Shown: piece by piece, positions 43,285-53,125 of the stretch
Layout: the number at the start of each line of letters is the position of its first letter
How positions within the stretch are numbered: the first letter of the stretch is position 1
From: Pseudomonas arsenicoxydans
GTDB lineage: Bacteria; Pseudomonadota; Gammaproteobacteria; Pseudomonadales; Pseudomonadaceae
Reading direction: 5' to 3'
Assembly (NCBI RefSeq): GCF_006438915.1
Contig: NZ_RCZE01000008.1
Span: 228,191 to 292,190, forward strand
DNA: 64,000 bases
Notes under the pieces: model-generated
What the model saw: only the letters and a program-made list of their open reading frames with translations
Told to the model about the DNA's origin: nothing
Database searches by the model: none
Position numbers and translations under genes: made by a program

Positions 43285-44526
43285 ATGAACGATATTTATG
43301 TAGTGGGCGTCGGCATGACCGCTTTCGGCCGTTTGCTCGAGCGCAGTGTGTACGACATGGTCGATGAGGCTGTGGGCCTGGCATTGAAGGATGCCGGCGC
43401 CAGCGCCAGCGACATCGGCTCGGCGTACTACAGCACCTTGACCAACGGCATGTTGCAGGGCCAGACCGCTATTCCCGGGCCGATCGCCATGCGCCGCCTC
43501 GGCGTTGAAGGTGTACCGGTGTTCACCGTGGAGAACGCCTGTGCTTCGGGTTCCTCGGCATTCAACCTGGCGACCCTGGCGCTGCGCGCCGGCCAATGCG
43601 ACATCGCTCTGGCCGTCGGCGCGGAAAAAATGAACGTCCCCGACAAGGCCAAGATGTTCGCCGTGTTCGATGGCGGCTGGGATATCACCACCGTGGAGCA
43701 GAACAAAAATACTCTGCTGGCCATGGGCGAAGGCATCGTGCCGCCGCCGGGCACGGTTTCCGAACGCCCATACAGCGTATTCATGGACGTGTATGCCGCC
43801 ATCTGCCGCAACCACATGCTGCGCTATGGTACGACCCAGCGGCAGATCGCAGCGGTCGCCGCGAAAAACCACCAGCATTCGGTATACAACCCCCTGGCCC
43901 AGTTCCAGCAGGCCTTCAGCATCGACGAAGTATTGGCCTCCCCGCCCATCTGCTACCCGCTGACCACACTTATGTGCTCGCCGATCAGTGACGGTGCGGC
44001 GGCCGTGGTGCTGTGCAACGCCGACGGCCTGAAGCGCTTGAAGGGGGCTGGCGGACGCGCGATTCGCGTACTGGCCAGCGTTGTGCAGACCGGCACCTCG
44101 CGCGGGCTGGACGAGCCAGAAAAAATCGTCGCCCACCTTGCGGCGCAGAAAGCCTACGCCCAGGCGGGTGTCGATCCGTCCGATGTCAGCGTCGCGGAGG
44201 TCCATGACGCCTCGGCCATTGGCGAAATCCTTAATGCTGAATCGCTGATGCTGGTGCCTTTCGGCGAAGGCGGCCCGGCGGCCGAACGTGGTGACTTCAC
44301 CGTGGGCGGCAAGATCCCGATCAACCCGTCCGGAGGCCTGGAATCCAAGGGCCACCCAATCGGTGCTACTGGCCTTGGCCAGATCCACGAACTGGTCACG
44401 CAATTGCGCGGCGAAGCCGGCAAACGCCAGGTCGAAGGCGCGCGCATTGCCATCCAGGAAAACGGTGGTGGTCTGTACGGCATCGAAGAAGCCGTAGTCG
44501 CCGTGACCATCCTCGCCAAACACTAA
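43285..44526 (+). CDS. SCP2-type thiolase, module 2
   Basis: A 413-residue thiolase closely related to that at 30930: Cys86 in VENACASGSSAF, VHDASAIGE, GGLESKGHPIGATG with the catalytic His, and QENGGGLYG at the C-terminus without the second Cys. It cleaves or condenses a 3-ketoacyl-CoA. CAGGAACAAACG precedes ATG 43285; a longer frame upstream overlaps the crotonase and has no similarity. The parallel with module 1 suggests two homologous pathways or two rounds of the same chemistry. Confidence 0.92.
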   Translation: MNDIYVVGVGMTAFGRLLERSVYDMVDEAVGLALKDAGASASDIGSAYYSTLTNGMLQGQTAIPGPIAMRRLGVEGVPVFTVENACASGSSAFNLATLALRAGQCDIALAVGAEKMNVPDKAKMFAVFDGGWDITTVEQNKNTLLAMGEGIVPPPGTVSERPYSVFMDVYAAICRNHMLRYGTTQRQIAAVAAKNHQHSVYNPLAQFQQAFSIDEVLASPPICYPLTTLMCSPISDGAAAVVLCNADGLKRLKGAGGRAIRVLASVVQTGTSRGLDEPEKIVAHLAAQKAYAQAGVDPSDVSVAEVHDASAIGEILNAESLMLVPFGEGGPAAERGDFTVGGKIPINPSGGLESKGHPIGATGLGQIHELVTQLRGEAGKRQVEGARIAIQENGGGLYGIEEAVVAVTILAKH

Positions 44527-44587
44527 ATCCTGTCACTGCCCCCCGTCACCGGGGCCCAGTCAACAAGAACAGTGAAGGAAAAACATC

Positions 44588-45745
44588 ATGGGACATGTCA
44601 TGCGTACCCCGGAGCAGGTTGAAGCCGTTGAAAGCTTCCGCCGTTTCCTGGCCGACAAGATCGACCCGGTATTCAACAAGGAATACCGCGACAAATTCAT
44701 CCCGCGCGAGAAGATGGCCGAGGTCATGCGCCAACTCACCGAGTTCGGCATGATCTCGGGCGCGGTCGGCGAAGCCAACGGTGGCCTGGGCCTCGACTGG
44801 CCGACCATGATCATGCTCTTCGAAGAAGTCGCCGCTTGTTCGGTCGACCTGTCGACGCCTGTGCTGATCAATTCCTTCGGCGCACAGCTACTGGAAAAAC
44901 TGGCGCCGGACCAGCTGCGCGAGCGCTACCTGCCGGGCCTGATTAGCGGCGACCTGTTTGTCAGCATGGGTATCTCGGAACCGGACGTCGGCTCCAACGT
45001 ACTGGAGATCAAAACCCGCGCCCGCCGCGAGGGTGACGACTTCATCATCAATGGTGAAAAGACCTGGATCAGCAACGGCTCCTACTCCGACTTCCTGATC
45101 TGCACCTGTCGCACCGGCGATGACCCACGCAAGGGACTGACCCACTTTTTACTCGACCGCAAAGAACATCCGTACGAAGTCCGCGACATCCACAAGATCG
45201 CCTTGAACAGCCAGTCGACCGCGCAAATTTTCCTCAACGATGTTCGTGTACCCGTCAGCAACATTATCGGCAAGGAAGGCGAGGCGTTGAAAAACACCCT
45301 GTCGCTCTTCGAGCGCTCGCGGGTATTCGTCGCGGCCCAGGGCTTGGGGATCGGCCGCCGCGCGCTGGAAGAAGCCGTACGTTATGCCAAGGAGCGCAAG
45401 CAACACGGCAAGGTGATCGCCGGCCACCAATTGATCAGCGCCATGCTCGCGGAAATGGCCACCAACGTGGATGCGGCGCGCCTGCTGACCTACCGCGCCG
45501 CCGAGATGATCGGTGCTGGTATTCCGGCGGAAATGGAAGCGGCCATGGCCAAGTACTTCGCCTGTGAAGCCGCTGTCACCATCGCCCGCCAAGCGGTACA
45601 GATCCATGGCGGCGCGGGCGTGACTACCGACTTCCTGGTCGAGAAGCTGGCCCGTGAAGCCATCGTCATACCGATCCCGGAAGGCACCTCGCAGATCCAG
45701 CAACTGATTATCGGCCGCGCCCTGACCGGGGTTAACGCGTTCTGA
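44588..45745 (+). CDS. Acyl-CoA dehydrogenase, module 2
   Basis: A 385-residue enzyme of normal length. Flavin-binding segment MGISEPDVGSNVLEIKT-type near residue 120 and NGEKTWISNGSYSDF, then QIHGGAGVTTDFLVEKL and PEGTSQIQQLIIGRAL near the end, where the Glu of EGT is the likely catalytic base. It oxidises an acyl-CoA and passes electrons to ETF. It differs in length and motifs from the module 1 enzyme, so the two probably take different chain types. Within the tight module 2 operon. Confidence 0.93.
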   Translation: MGHVMRTPEQVEAVESFRRFLADKIDPVFNKEYRDKFIPREKMAEVMRQLTEFGMISGAVGEANGGLGLDWPTMIMLFEEVAACSVDLSTPVLINSFGAQLLEKLAPDQLRERYLPGLISGDLFVSMGISEPDVGSNVLEIKTRARREGDDFIINGEKTWISNGSYSDFLICTCRTGDDPRKGLTHFLLDRKEHPYEVRDIHKIALNSQSTAQIFLNDVRVPVSNIIGKEGEALKNTLSLFERSRVFVAAQGLGIGRRALEEAVRYAKERKQHGKVIAGHQLISAMLAEMATNVDAARLLTYRAAEMIGAGIPAEMEAAMAKYFACEAAVTIARQAVQIHGGAGVTTDFLVEKLAREAIVIPIPEGTSQIQQLIIGRALTGVNAF

Positions 45746-45812
45746 TCAAGCATTGCTTTAACACCTGAAAACAAGACTCGGCTCCCCAGAGCCAAACAAC
45801 AAGGGACACACT

Positions 45813-46589
45813 ATGCGTATTCAAGACAAAGTCATCGTGATCACCGGCGGCGCTTCGGGCCTGGGCCTGGCGACCGCACATTACCTGGCCGGCGAGAAAG
45901 CCGGTCGCGTGGCAATTTTCGACCTCAACATCGAAGCCGGGGAAAAGGCCGTGGCCGACATTGGCGCCGAGCGGGCGATGTTCGTGCAAACCGATGTCAG
46001 CGATGAAAACTCGGTGCAAAACGCGGTCGACGCGGTAATGGCGAAATTCGGTGCGATCCACGTTTGCATCAACGGTGCTGCGTTACCCACTGGCTTCAAG
46101 GTACTGGGCAAGGAAGGCAAGGCTTCGCCACTGGCTCGCTTCGCCCAAGCCACCGCAATCAACCTCAATGGCGTGTTCAACGTCATGTCTAAATGCGCTG
46201 AGCAAATGGCTAAAAATGAGGCAGAAGCCGGTGAAGAGCGTGGCGTAGTAATTAACGTGTCTTCCGGCGCCGCTTATGAAGGCCAGGTCGGTCAGTGCGC
46301 CTACTCCGCCACCAAGGCCGGTGTGATCGGTATGAACATGCCGGCGGCCCGCGAACTCGGTGCCATTGGCGTACGCGTCAACGCCATTGCTCCCGGCCTG
46401 TTCCTGACCACAATGGTCGCAGCGCTGGACGAGAAGGTCTTGAACTCGTTGAAAGAGCAAATGGAATCGCCCAAGCGCCTGGGAGACACCCGCGAATTCG
46501 CCCATTGCTGCGCCTTTCTGATCGAAAACGCCTACGTCAATGGCGAGACCATCCGCCTCGATGCCGCTTCGCGCATGCGCGCCAAATAA
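45813..46589 (+). CDS. 3-hydroxyacyl-CoA dehydrogenase-like SDR, module 2
   Basis: A 258-residue SDR of the type II 3-hydroxyacyl-CoA dehydrogenase (17-beta-HSD10) kind. Cofactor motif ITGGASGLGLATA, catalytic Ser in NVSSGAAYEGQVGQ and YxxxK in CAYSATKAGVIGM, plus the family PGLFLTTMVAAL loop. Asp after strand 2 (IFDLNIEAG) indicates NAD+. It would oxidise the 3-hydroxyacyl-CoA made by the crotonase before thiolysis. Confidence 0.93.
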   Translation: MRIQDKVIVITGGASGLGLATAHYLAGEKAGRVAIFDLNIEAGEKAVADIGAERAMFVQTDVSDENSVQNAVDAVMAKFGAIHVCINGAALPTGFKVLGKEGKASPLARFAQATAINLNGVFNVMSKCAEQMAKNEAEAGEERGVVINVSSGAAYEGQVGQCAYSATKAGVIGMNMPAARELGAIGVRVNAIAPGLFLTTMVAALDEKVLNSLKEQMESPKRLGDTREFAHCCAFLIENAYVNGETIRLDAASRMRAK

Positions 46590-46622
46590 GCCAAGGCTCC
46601 CGAACAAAAAGAGCAGCCAAAC

Positions 46623-48209
46623 ATGAAGATGAATTTTTCTCGAGTCATGCGCCTGATCGCATTGCGAAATCGCGACCAGGAGGCCATCGTCAATGTCGAG
46701 CGCAACCGACGCTTCACTTACGAGCAATACCACCTGCTGACCAATCGCATCGCCGACGTTTTGCGCAGCACGCTGCAGATCGGCAAGGGTGACCACTTCA
46801 TGCTGATTCTGGAGAATGACAATCTCAGCCTGATGCTGTTTCCCACCACCTTCAAGCAGGAAGGCACGGTGGTGATGACCAACCTGCGCGACCCGCTGGA
46901 AGAGCACGCGCGACAACTGGATCTGGTCAAGCCCAAGGTGGTGTTCCTCGAAACCCGGCTGCTGGACAGTTACTACGACACGCTGCGCAGCCGCGGTTGC
47001 GCGATTGTGCTGATGGACCCACCTTTTACCGAGCAAGCAGCACGCCCTGGCGTGCACTGCTTCTGGACGCTAGTAGAAGCCGCTTCGGATCTTGATAACG
47101 ACGTTGAACTCGATACCGATGAACACATTTGCGTGTTGCGCTTCACCGGTGGCACTACCGGCAAGGGCAAGTGCGCGATGTATTCCATCGACAACTGGAT
47201 GGCGTGCCGCGACGCAGGCTTTATCAACACTGACCTGGCGATCTCCAATGCAACGCGTTTACTGCATGTCTCGCCGCTATCCCATGGCACCCTGATGCTG
47301 TTCTTTCCGACGCTTTACGCCGGTGGCACCAACATCACCATGAACCAGTTGGATATGGAGCGCTGGCGCCAGGAAGTCGAACAGGAACGGGTCACCCATT
47401 CGTTCCTCGTGCCAACCGTCCTCTATCGCCTGCTGGAAATGCAGCGAGCTGCCCCCAAGGACTTCTCGTCCCTGACCACATTGATTTACGGTGCGGCGCC
47501 GATGAGCCCGGACAAACTCGGTGAACTGGTCGAGTGTTTCGGGCAGATTTTCGTCCAGGGTTATGCCGCCACGGAAACGCCAATGTTCATTGCCGTGCTG
47601 GACAAGGCTGCGCATCAGCCCGGAGATGCCGAAGCACTACAGCACCTGTCCTCTGCCGGCCGTGCTACGCCGGGGGTCGAAGTGTTTATCGCGGACCAGG
47701 ACGGCAAGCCTCTACCCATGGGTGAAACCGGCGAAATCCGCATCCGCTGCAAAGCAGTGATCAAGGGTTACTTCGGCAACCCGCAGGCTACGGCGGACGA
47801 ATTCGAAGACGGCGCCTGGAAATCCGGCGATCTGGGTTACATCGACGCCGATGGCTATCTCTACATCGTTGACCGGCTCAAAGACATGATCATCAGCGGC
47901 GGTTTCAACGTCTATGCGGTGGAGGTTGAAGCAAGTCTGGCGGCCCACCCGGCGGTGCTGATGGCGGCGGTGGTCGGTATCCCCCACCCCGAATGGGGCG
48001 AGGCCGTTCACGCCGAAGTGGTACTGCGCAGTGGCGCCACCGTTACCGAGCAAGAGTTGATTGCCCAAGCCAAAAACAGGCTCGGCAGTTACAAGGCGCC
48101 GAAGTCGCTGATTTTTGTCGACGAACTACCCACATCGGTGGTCGGCAAAGTGCTGCGCAGGCAAGTGAAGGAAAAGTACTGGCAAGGCTTCGCACGCAAG
48201 ATCAGTTGA
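46623..48209 (+). CDS. AMP-dependent acyl-CoA ligase, module 2
   Basis: A 528-residue ANL ligase. P-loop LRFTGGTTGKGKCAMYS, YAATETPMF, KSGDLGYIDADGYLYIVDRLKDM, SGGFNVYAVEVEASL, and the catalytic Lys near the C-terminus in SVVGKVLRRQVKEKYW. It makes an acyl-CoA from a carboxylic acid. Only moderately similar to the module 1 ligase. Its 3' end (coding FARKIS) and following hairpin were partly copied to 49838. Confidence 0.92.
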   Translation: MKMNFSRVMRLIALRNRDQEAIVNVERNRRFTYEQYHLLTNRIADVLRSTLQIGKGDHFMLILENDNLSLMLFPTTFKQEGTVVMTNLRDPLEEHARQLDLVKPKVVFLETRLLDSYYDTLRSRGCAIVLMDPPFTEQAARPGVHCFWTLVEAASDLDNDVELDTDEHICVLRFTGGTTGKGKCAMYSIDNWMACRDAGFINTDLAISNATRLLHVSPLSHGTLMLFFPTLYAGGTNITMNQLDMERWRQEVEQERVTHSFLVPTVLYRLLEMQRAAPKDFSSLTTLIYGAAPMSPDKLGELVECFGQIFVQGYAATETPMFIAVLDKAAHQPGDAEALQHLSSAGRATPGVEVFIADQDGKPLPMGETGEIRIRCKAVIKGYFGNPQATADEFEDGAWKSGDLGYIDADGYLYIVDRLKDMIISGGFNVYAVEVEASLAAHPAVLMAAVVGIPHPEWGEAVHAEVVLRSGATVTEQELIAQAKNRLGSYKAPKSLIFVDELPTSVVGKVLRRQVKEKYWQGFARKIS

Positions 48210-48293
48210 AAAAATGCCCGGACTGGTTCTGTTGCTGAACAGCATATTCCGGGCACCTGCAACAGGAGAACAACCGGCTTGAGCTCGTCTGCG
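48160..48293 (+). repeat. Direct-repeat spacer, copy A
   Basis: Contains the last codons of the ligase, an inverted pair TGCCCGGA (48215) and TCCGGGCA (48248) that forms a hairpin, and ACAACCGGCTTGA (48271). The same parts recur in the same order, split, at 49838-49937 and 50128-50162 on the other side of the DUF1254 gene. Confidence 0.75.
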
Positions 48294-48343
48294 TCAATTC
48301 CGATGAGCCTGCTAATCTTCCGAATGCATAATTGGAGACATCG

Positions 48344-49810
48344 ATGGACAGCATTCACAAGCAATACTTGGCCGCCACGCTCGCATGCGCGCTGACTGCA
48401 ACAACTGTATGCGCACAGACCATTGACTCCCGCATTGGCAAGCTCGACTTCGAGCTGGGCGTGCCGACGCAGCAGACTGCCACCAAGCTGTATGACGAAA
48501 TGGATTTTCAGCGTGCCGTGCAGTGCTACCTGTGGGGATTGCCAATCGTCGGCGTCGAGCAGAACCGACAGGGGCTGGTGCATGACACGGGCGCAAAGAG
48601 CGGCGACCTCGCCATTTACGATGACTACCGCAGCAAGAGCACGATCCTCGCGGGCAATAACAACACCCCTTACTACTACGGCTTCATCGACCTCTCCGAA
48701 AAGGGCCCGACGGTGTTGGATTTCCCGCCAGGTCCGAGCGCCGGTGCCGTGATCGACTGGTGGGAGCGTCCCCTCACAGACGTGGGATTGCCCAGCGCAG
48801 AACAAGGGCGGGGCGGGAAATATCTTTTCCTCGGCCCCGGACAGGAAGCGCCTAAGGGTTCCGAGGGCTATCGTGTCTTCAGATCGCCCACGTTCAAGAC
48901 GGAAATTTTCTTCCGAACGCTGCAAACCGACCCGGCGCAGGCCAAAGCGTTTGTAGACGCCGTGCACATCTATCCCTGGAGCGAGCGTGATAATAACCCG
49001 CCCCCTGCCCGTCTCCTTACACCCAAGGCAGACGGCGCGCTGCTCAGTCAGATGATTCCCCGCGGAACGGCCTATTGGGAGCGGCTTTCCCAAGCCCTCG
49101 CGGGCGAGCCGGGTGAGGACCGCGACCGCTATTTCATGGCGATGCTCAAGCCGCTTGGCATCGAAAGTGGCAAGCCCTTCGCTCCCGACGCGCGGCAAAA
49201 AATGATTCTCGAGCAAGCGGCAACGGTAGGCGAAGCCATGGCCAAGACCATGGACTTCCGCGGTCGACTCCCGGGCATCCGATACCGGCCTGACGCGACG
49301 TGGGAGTATGTGATCCCGCCTTCATACAACGTGCAGCAAGACGTGGAGAACTCCACGCAGTTCGATGAGCGGATCGCTCTCTATTACTCAGCCTGGGGCA
49401 TGTCCAACGGCTCGGTTTCCAAGACGCCGGGCGTCGGTCAGGTCTACCTTGCTTCCTTCGTGGACAAAGAAGGGCAGCCGTTCGATGGCGCCAAGTCCTA
49501 CACCCTGCGCGTGCCACCCAACCCACCCGCGCAACGGTTCTGGTCAGTGACCGTTTACGACATCGACACCCGCACGCTCATCCAGAACCCGGCGCAAAAG
49601 CCCGACCGCGTCTCGACAGACGGTCTGGATACGAATGCCGATGGCTCTGTGGATATCTATTTCAGTCCAACTTCACCGAAAGGCCATGAGAAGAACTGGA
49701 TTCAAACCGTGCCGGGTAAAGCGTGGTTTCCATTCTTGCGTCTCTACGGCCCGCTGGAACCCTACTACGACCGTTCGTTTGCACTGCCGGACATTGAGAA
49801 AGTGAAATGA
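48344..49810 (+). CDS. Exported DUF1254/DUF1214 protein
   Basis: A 488-residue protein with a Sec signal (about 1-24, TVCAQ). The N-terminal part is DUF1254 (CYLWGLPIVGVEQNRQG and NNNTPYYYGFIDLSEKGP) and the C-terminal part DUF1214 (SYTLRVPPNPPAQRFWSVTVYD and WIQTVPGKAWFPFLRLYGPLE). The enzyme activity of this family is not known. GGAG six bases before ATG 48344 sets the start. It sits inside the module 2 operon but is framed by duplicated spacer, so it appears to be a late insertion. Confidence 0.88.
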   Translation: MDSIHKQYLAATLACALTATTVCAQTIDSRIGKLDFELGVPTQQTATKLYDEMDFQRAVQCYLWGLPIVGVEQNRQGLVHDTGAKSGDLAIYDDYRSKSTILAGNNNTPYYYGFIDLSEKGPTVLDFPPGPSAGAVIDWWERPLTDVGLPSAEQGRGGKYLFLGPGQEAPKGSEGYRVFRSPTFKTEIFFRTLQTDPAQAKAFVDAVHIYPWSERDNNPPPARLLTPKADGALLSQMIPRGTAYWERLSQALAGEPGEDRDRYFMAMLKPLGIESGKPFAPDARQKMILEQAATVGEAMAKTMDFRGRLPGIRYRPDATWEYVIPPSYNVQQDVENSTQFDERIALYYSAWGMSNGSVSKTPGVGQVYLASFVDKEGQPFDGAKSYTLRVPPNPPAQRFWSVTVYDIDTRTLIQNPAQKPDRVSTDGLDTNADGSVDIYFSPTSPKGHEKNWIQTVPGKAWFPFLRLYGPLEPYYDRSFALPDIEKVK

Positions 49811-49837
49811 TCGTACTGGCCGACAAAGTACCGCGCG

Positions 49838-50162
49838 GGCCAGTAAAGAAAAAATACCGGCAATGCTCTGTGCGCAAGATCAGTTAAAAAGGTGCCCGGA
49901 CATATCCGTTGCTTGACGGCATATTTCGGGCACCTGCTTTCATCGCAAAAGGTTGTACAGCGGGCTTCACCTTCCACTCGCGGAGGGTAGCAACAACAGT
50001 TGCGCCATAAATCGCCTGAAGCACGCAAGCCGGTTATTACACCGACCAACGATCCAGCCCATTTGACCGGCCCCTTCCCCCCGCTGCGCCATACACTAAA
50101 TCTCGACCAATCCGGCATCGCCAGCGTACCTGCAACAGCTGAACAACCGGCTTGAACCCGGC
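49838..50162 (+). repeat. Direct-repeat spacer, split copy B
   Basis: Bases 49838-49937 repeat the end of the ligase gene and hairpin of copy A (GCGCAAGATCAGTT, TGCCCGGA), and 50128-50162 repeat its last part (CCTGCAACAG, GAACAACCGGCTTGA). About 190 unrelated bases lie between. The whole 394-base gap holds no gene. Confidence 0.7.
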
Positions 50163-50204
50163 TGCGGTACGGCAGCTTCAGAGACCAACAAAAAGGAAGA
50201 GACT

Positions 50205-51719
50205 ATGGCAATTCCCAGACTGGATCACTTTATCGACGGGGCACTGGTGGCGCCGAACGGTGGTGAATATATGGATGTGGAAAACCCGGCGACGGGTGAG
50301 GTGATCGCCGAAGTCGCGTGCGGTACCGAGTACGACCTCAACCTTGCCGTTGCGGCAGCGCAGCGCGCCCTCGACAATCCAGACTGGCGTGACATGACAC
50401 CCACGGATCGTTCGGTAGTGCTGAACCAATTCGTCGACGTCATTCAGCAGAATGCGCAGGAACTGGCCTATCTGGAAGCCATCAGTTCTGGCGGCACTCT
50501 CAGTCGTATCAGCAAACTGGATTTCCTGCTGATCATCGACAGCATCATGACCATGGCCGACCTGGTCAAAACCTACCCGTTCACCCAGAGCCTGCCAGCC
50601 AGAGCCGTACCAGAGCTGACGGACGTCAAGGTAGTGAAGGAACCCATCGGCGTCTGCGGCCTGATTCCAGCCTGGAACTTGCCGATGGTGCTGTTCATGA
50701 ACAAGCTGCTGCCAGCTTTGGCCGCTGGGAATACGGTGGTTGTCAAACCGTCCGAGCTCACGCCGCATACGTCAGTACGCCTGGCGCAGCTGCTTGCCCC
50801 GCTGTTACCGCCGGGCGTGCTCAACGTCGTCAATGGCGTGGGTGGGGTGGTGGGTGAAGCCATGACCCTGCATCCGGGTATCAGCAAGATCTCCTTCACC
50901 GGTTCTACTGCTGTCGGTAAGCGCATCCTGGTTAACGCAGCCGCGAGCCTCAAGCGCGTGACCCTGGAGCTGGGTGGCAAGGGCGCAGCCATTGTCACCG
51001 CCGATGCAGATCTGAATGCAGTGGCCCATGGTGCCCTGTACGGGGTGTTGCTGCACTCGGGCCAAGGCTGCGAGTCGGGCACTCGCCTGCTGGTCCATGA
51101 AAGCATTTACGAACCTTTGCTGGAAAAACTTGCGCACATCGCCGGGGGCTTGCAGATAGGCGACCCAATGAATCCGGACACCCAGATCGGGCCAATGTGC
51201 CATGCCGCTCATGGCCAGAAAGTGTTGGGTTATATCCATTCGGCACTGGAGCAAGGTGCGCGCCTGGTATGCGGCGGTGAACGTGTCAGAGTCCTTGGCT
51301 GCGAGGGCGGATTCTTTATCGCACCGACCATTCTGGCCGACTGTAACAACCAGATGAGCGCAGTACGCGAAGAAATCTTCGGCCCCGTCCTGGCAGTTAT
51401 CAAATACCGCGATGAAGCCGAAGCCATTGCCATCGCCAATGACTCCGACTATGGCCTTTCGGCAGGCATCTGGACCGGCGATGTACTGGCCGCACAAAAG
51501 ATCGCCCGTCGCTTGCAAGCCGGTTCAGTCTGGATCAATGACTGGCACATGCTGCGCACCGATGTGCCGTTTGGTGGCTACAAACAAAGTGGCCAGGGCC
51601 GTGAAATGGGTATCGCCGGGCTGGAGTCATACCTTGAGACCAAGGCCATTACGACCGCCTTCCAGCGTGACCCGGCCAAGAAAACCCTGACTTACGGCAT
51701 TGTGCACACGTTCGATTAA
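50205..51719 (+). CDS. NAD(P)+-dependent aldehyde dehydrogenase
   Basis: A 504-residue ALDH superfamily member. Catalytic Glu in VTLELGGKGAAIV near residue 262 and catalytic Cys in HSGQGCESGTRLLV near residue 295; Asn-bearing PAWNLPMVLFMNKLLPAL and GSTAVGKRI are in place. It oxidises an aldehyde to an acid, feeding the module 2 ligase. AAGGAAGAG precedes ATG 50205. Followed after about 40 bases by the iron alcohol dehydrogenase, its probable partner. Confidence 0.95.
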   Translation: MAIPRLDHFIDGALVAPNGGEYMDVENPATGEVIAEVACGTEYDLNLAVAAAQRALDNPDWRDMTPTDRSVVLNQFVDVIQQNAQELAYLEAISSGGTLSRISKLDFLLIIDSIMTMADLVKTYPFTQSLPARAVPELTDVKVVKEPIGVCGLIPAWNLPMVLFMNKLLPALAAGNTVVVKPSELTPHTSVRLAQLLAPLLPPGVLNVVNGVGGVVGEAMTLHPGISKISFTGSTAVGKRILVNAAASLKRVTLELGGKGAAIVTADADLNAVAHGALYGVLLHSGQGCESGTRLLVHESIYEPLLEKLAHIAGGLQIGDPMNPDTQIGPMCHAAHGQKVLGYIHSALEQGARLVCGGERVRVLGCEGGFFIAPTILADCNNQMSAVREEIFGPVLAVIKYRDEAEAIAIANDSDYGLSAGIWTGDVLAAQKIARRLQAGSVWINDWHMLRTDVPFGGYKQSGQGREMGIAGLESYLETKAITTAFQRDPAKKTLTYGIVHTFD

Positions 51720-51761
51720 TGCGCCCCGAAACCTGGCCCCACAAGAATCATGAGGAATGGT

Positions 51762-52949
51762 ATGTCTACTGGATATTTTGAGTTCTGGGCGCGCACGCGA
51801 GTCCACTGTGCCGTTGGTGTAACGGTCCGTCTGCCCGCTCTGCTGGCGTCACTGGGCGCCAAACGTGTGCTGCTGCTGAGTGACAAAGGGCTTGAAAAAA
51901 ATGGCCTGGTCGAAACGGTGGCCAGCGTCCTGCGCGAAGCGGCAGCCGGTAATCAACTGAAACTGGCTGGGGTTTATACCGACGTGTCCCCCGTCGCGGG
52001 CAGCAACAGTGTGAATGCGGCCACGCGCTACGCGCGTGAAGTCGGCGCCGATGCGATCGTGGCTCTGGGCGGCGGCGCCATGGACGTGGCCAAAGGTGTG
52101 AAATTCGCCCTCGCCCATGATCTGGAAGATATCTGTGATGCGCTGGCCGCAGGTATGCGTTTGGAGTCTGCAGGCAAGCCGATGGGCATCGCTCACATCA
52201 GCATCCCGACCACTGCAGGTACCGGCTCTGAAATGACCAATGGCGCGCTTATCATCAATGACAACACCGGCGTCAAGGCATTGCTGGTGGCGCCTTATCT
52301 GGAGTCCGACATTGCCTTGCTCGACGCGCACCTGACCGTCGGCTTGCCTCCATCCATTACCGCCGATAACGGTATGAGTGCCCTGACTCATGCCCTTGAG
52401 GTTCTGGTCAATAGCGCCAGTAACCCCTTCACCAATGGTCTGGCACTGAGCGCCATCGAGCTGATTTTGAAAGCCCTGCCGGTTGCCGTACATGACGGGC
52501 GCAACCTGCAAGCGCGTGAAGAGATGCTACAGGCCGCAAACATGGCGTGTCTGTCAGTAGCCAATTCCGTATTGTCGGCCCCGGTGCAAAACTGCTCCCG
52601 TGCACTTGAAGGGCTGTATCAAATCCCTCACGGCCGAGCCAACGGCGTGTTGCTGCCTGTGGTGATGGAAGAACTGCTCGACTACTACCTGCCCTTTTCC
52701 AGCCAGTTGGCCAAGGCCTTTTCGATCCCCGATGGAGAACCGGAGCCCACGCTGCGCAAGGTCATTGCCCGCATCAAACAGCTCCAGCAGGAAGTCGGCC
52801 GGCCGACAGACTTTGCCGAGTTCAAGATTGCGCTCGATGATATGGAGCGTATTGTCATGGCGGTCGCCTGCGACCCGGTGGCCCTGCTCCATCACATCTC
52901 ACCGGAAAAGATCGCAGCCATTGCCACCCGCGTCATCGGCAATCATTGA
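51762..52949 (+). CDS. Iron-containing alcohol dehydrogenase
   Basis: A 395-residue type III ADH. NAD-binding GGGAMDVAKGVKF near residue 100, GISIPTTAGTGSEMTN-type loop, and metal His in ALTHALEVLVNS and LYQIPHGRANGVLLP. It interconverts an alcohol and aldehyde with NAD(H). AGG six bases before ATG 51762 sets the start. It closes the module 2 operon and a hairpin terminator follows. Together with the GMC enzyme it gives two possible alcohol oxidases in the block. Confidence 0.93.
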   Translation: MSTGYFEFWARTRVHCAVGVTVRLPALLASLGAKRVLLLSDKGLEKNGLVETVASVLREAAAGNQLKLAGVYTDVSPVAGSNSVNAATRYAREVGADAIVALGGGAMDVAKGVKFALAHDLEDICDALAAGMRLESAGKPMGIAHISIPTTAGTGSEMTNGALIINDNTGVKALLVAPYLESDIALLDAHLTVGLPPSITADNGMSALTHALEVLVNSASNPFTNGLALSAIELILKALPVAVHDGRNLQAREEMLQAANMACLSVANSVLSAPVQNCSRALEGLYQIPHGRANGVLLPVVMEELLDYYLPFSSQLAKAFSIPDGEPEPTLRKVIARIKQLQQEVGRPTDFAEFKIALDDMERIVMAVACDPVALLHHISPEKIAAIATRVIGNH

Positions 52950-52969
52950 TCCGCAGCGCTGACGTTTGA

Positions 52970-52996
52970 TTTGGGGGCACGCAAGGTGCCTCCAAA
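52970..52996. terminator. Terminator at the end of module 2
   Basis: TTTGGGGGCAC, loop GCAAG and GTGCCTCCAAA form an 11-position stem with one mismatch, 20 bases after the ADH stop and before the convergent crotonase. Confidence 0.75.
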
Positions 52997-53125
52997 CCTC
53001 AACTGAAAACGCTGCCCGTTCATGATCGCTGGCGATGTAAGTTGTGCTATCGGCATGGGCATCAACCGATGGGGGCTTGCAACGAGAAAGAGCCCATACC
53101 AGTCGGTGGCTAGTGGGTGTCGATG

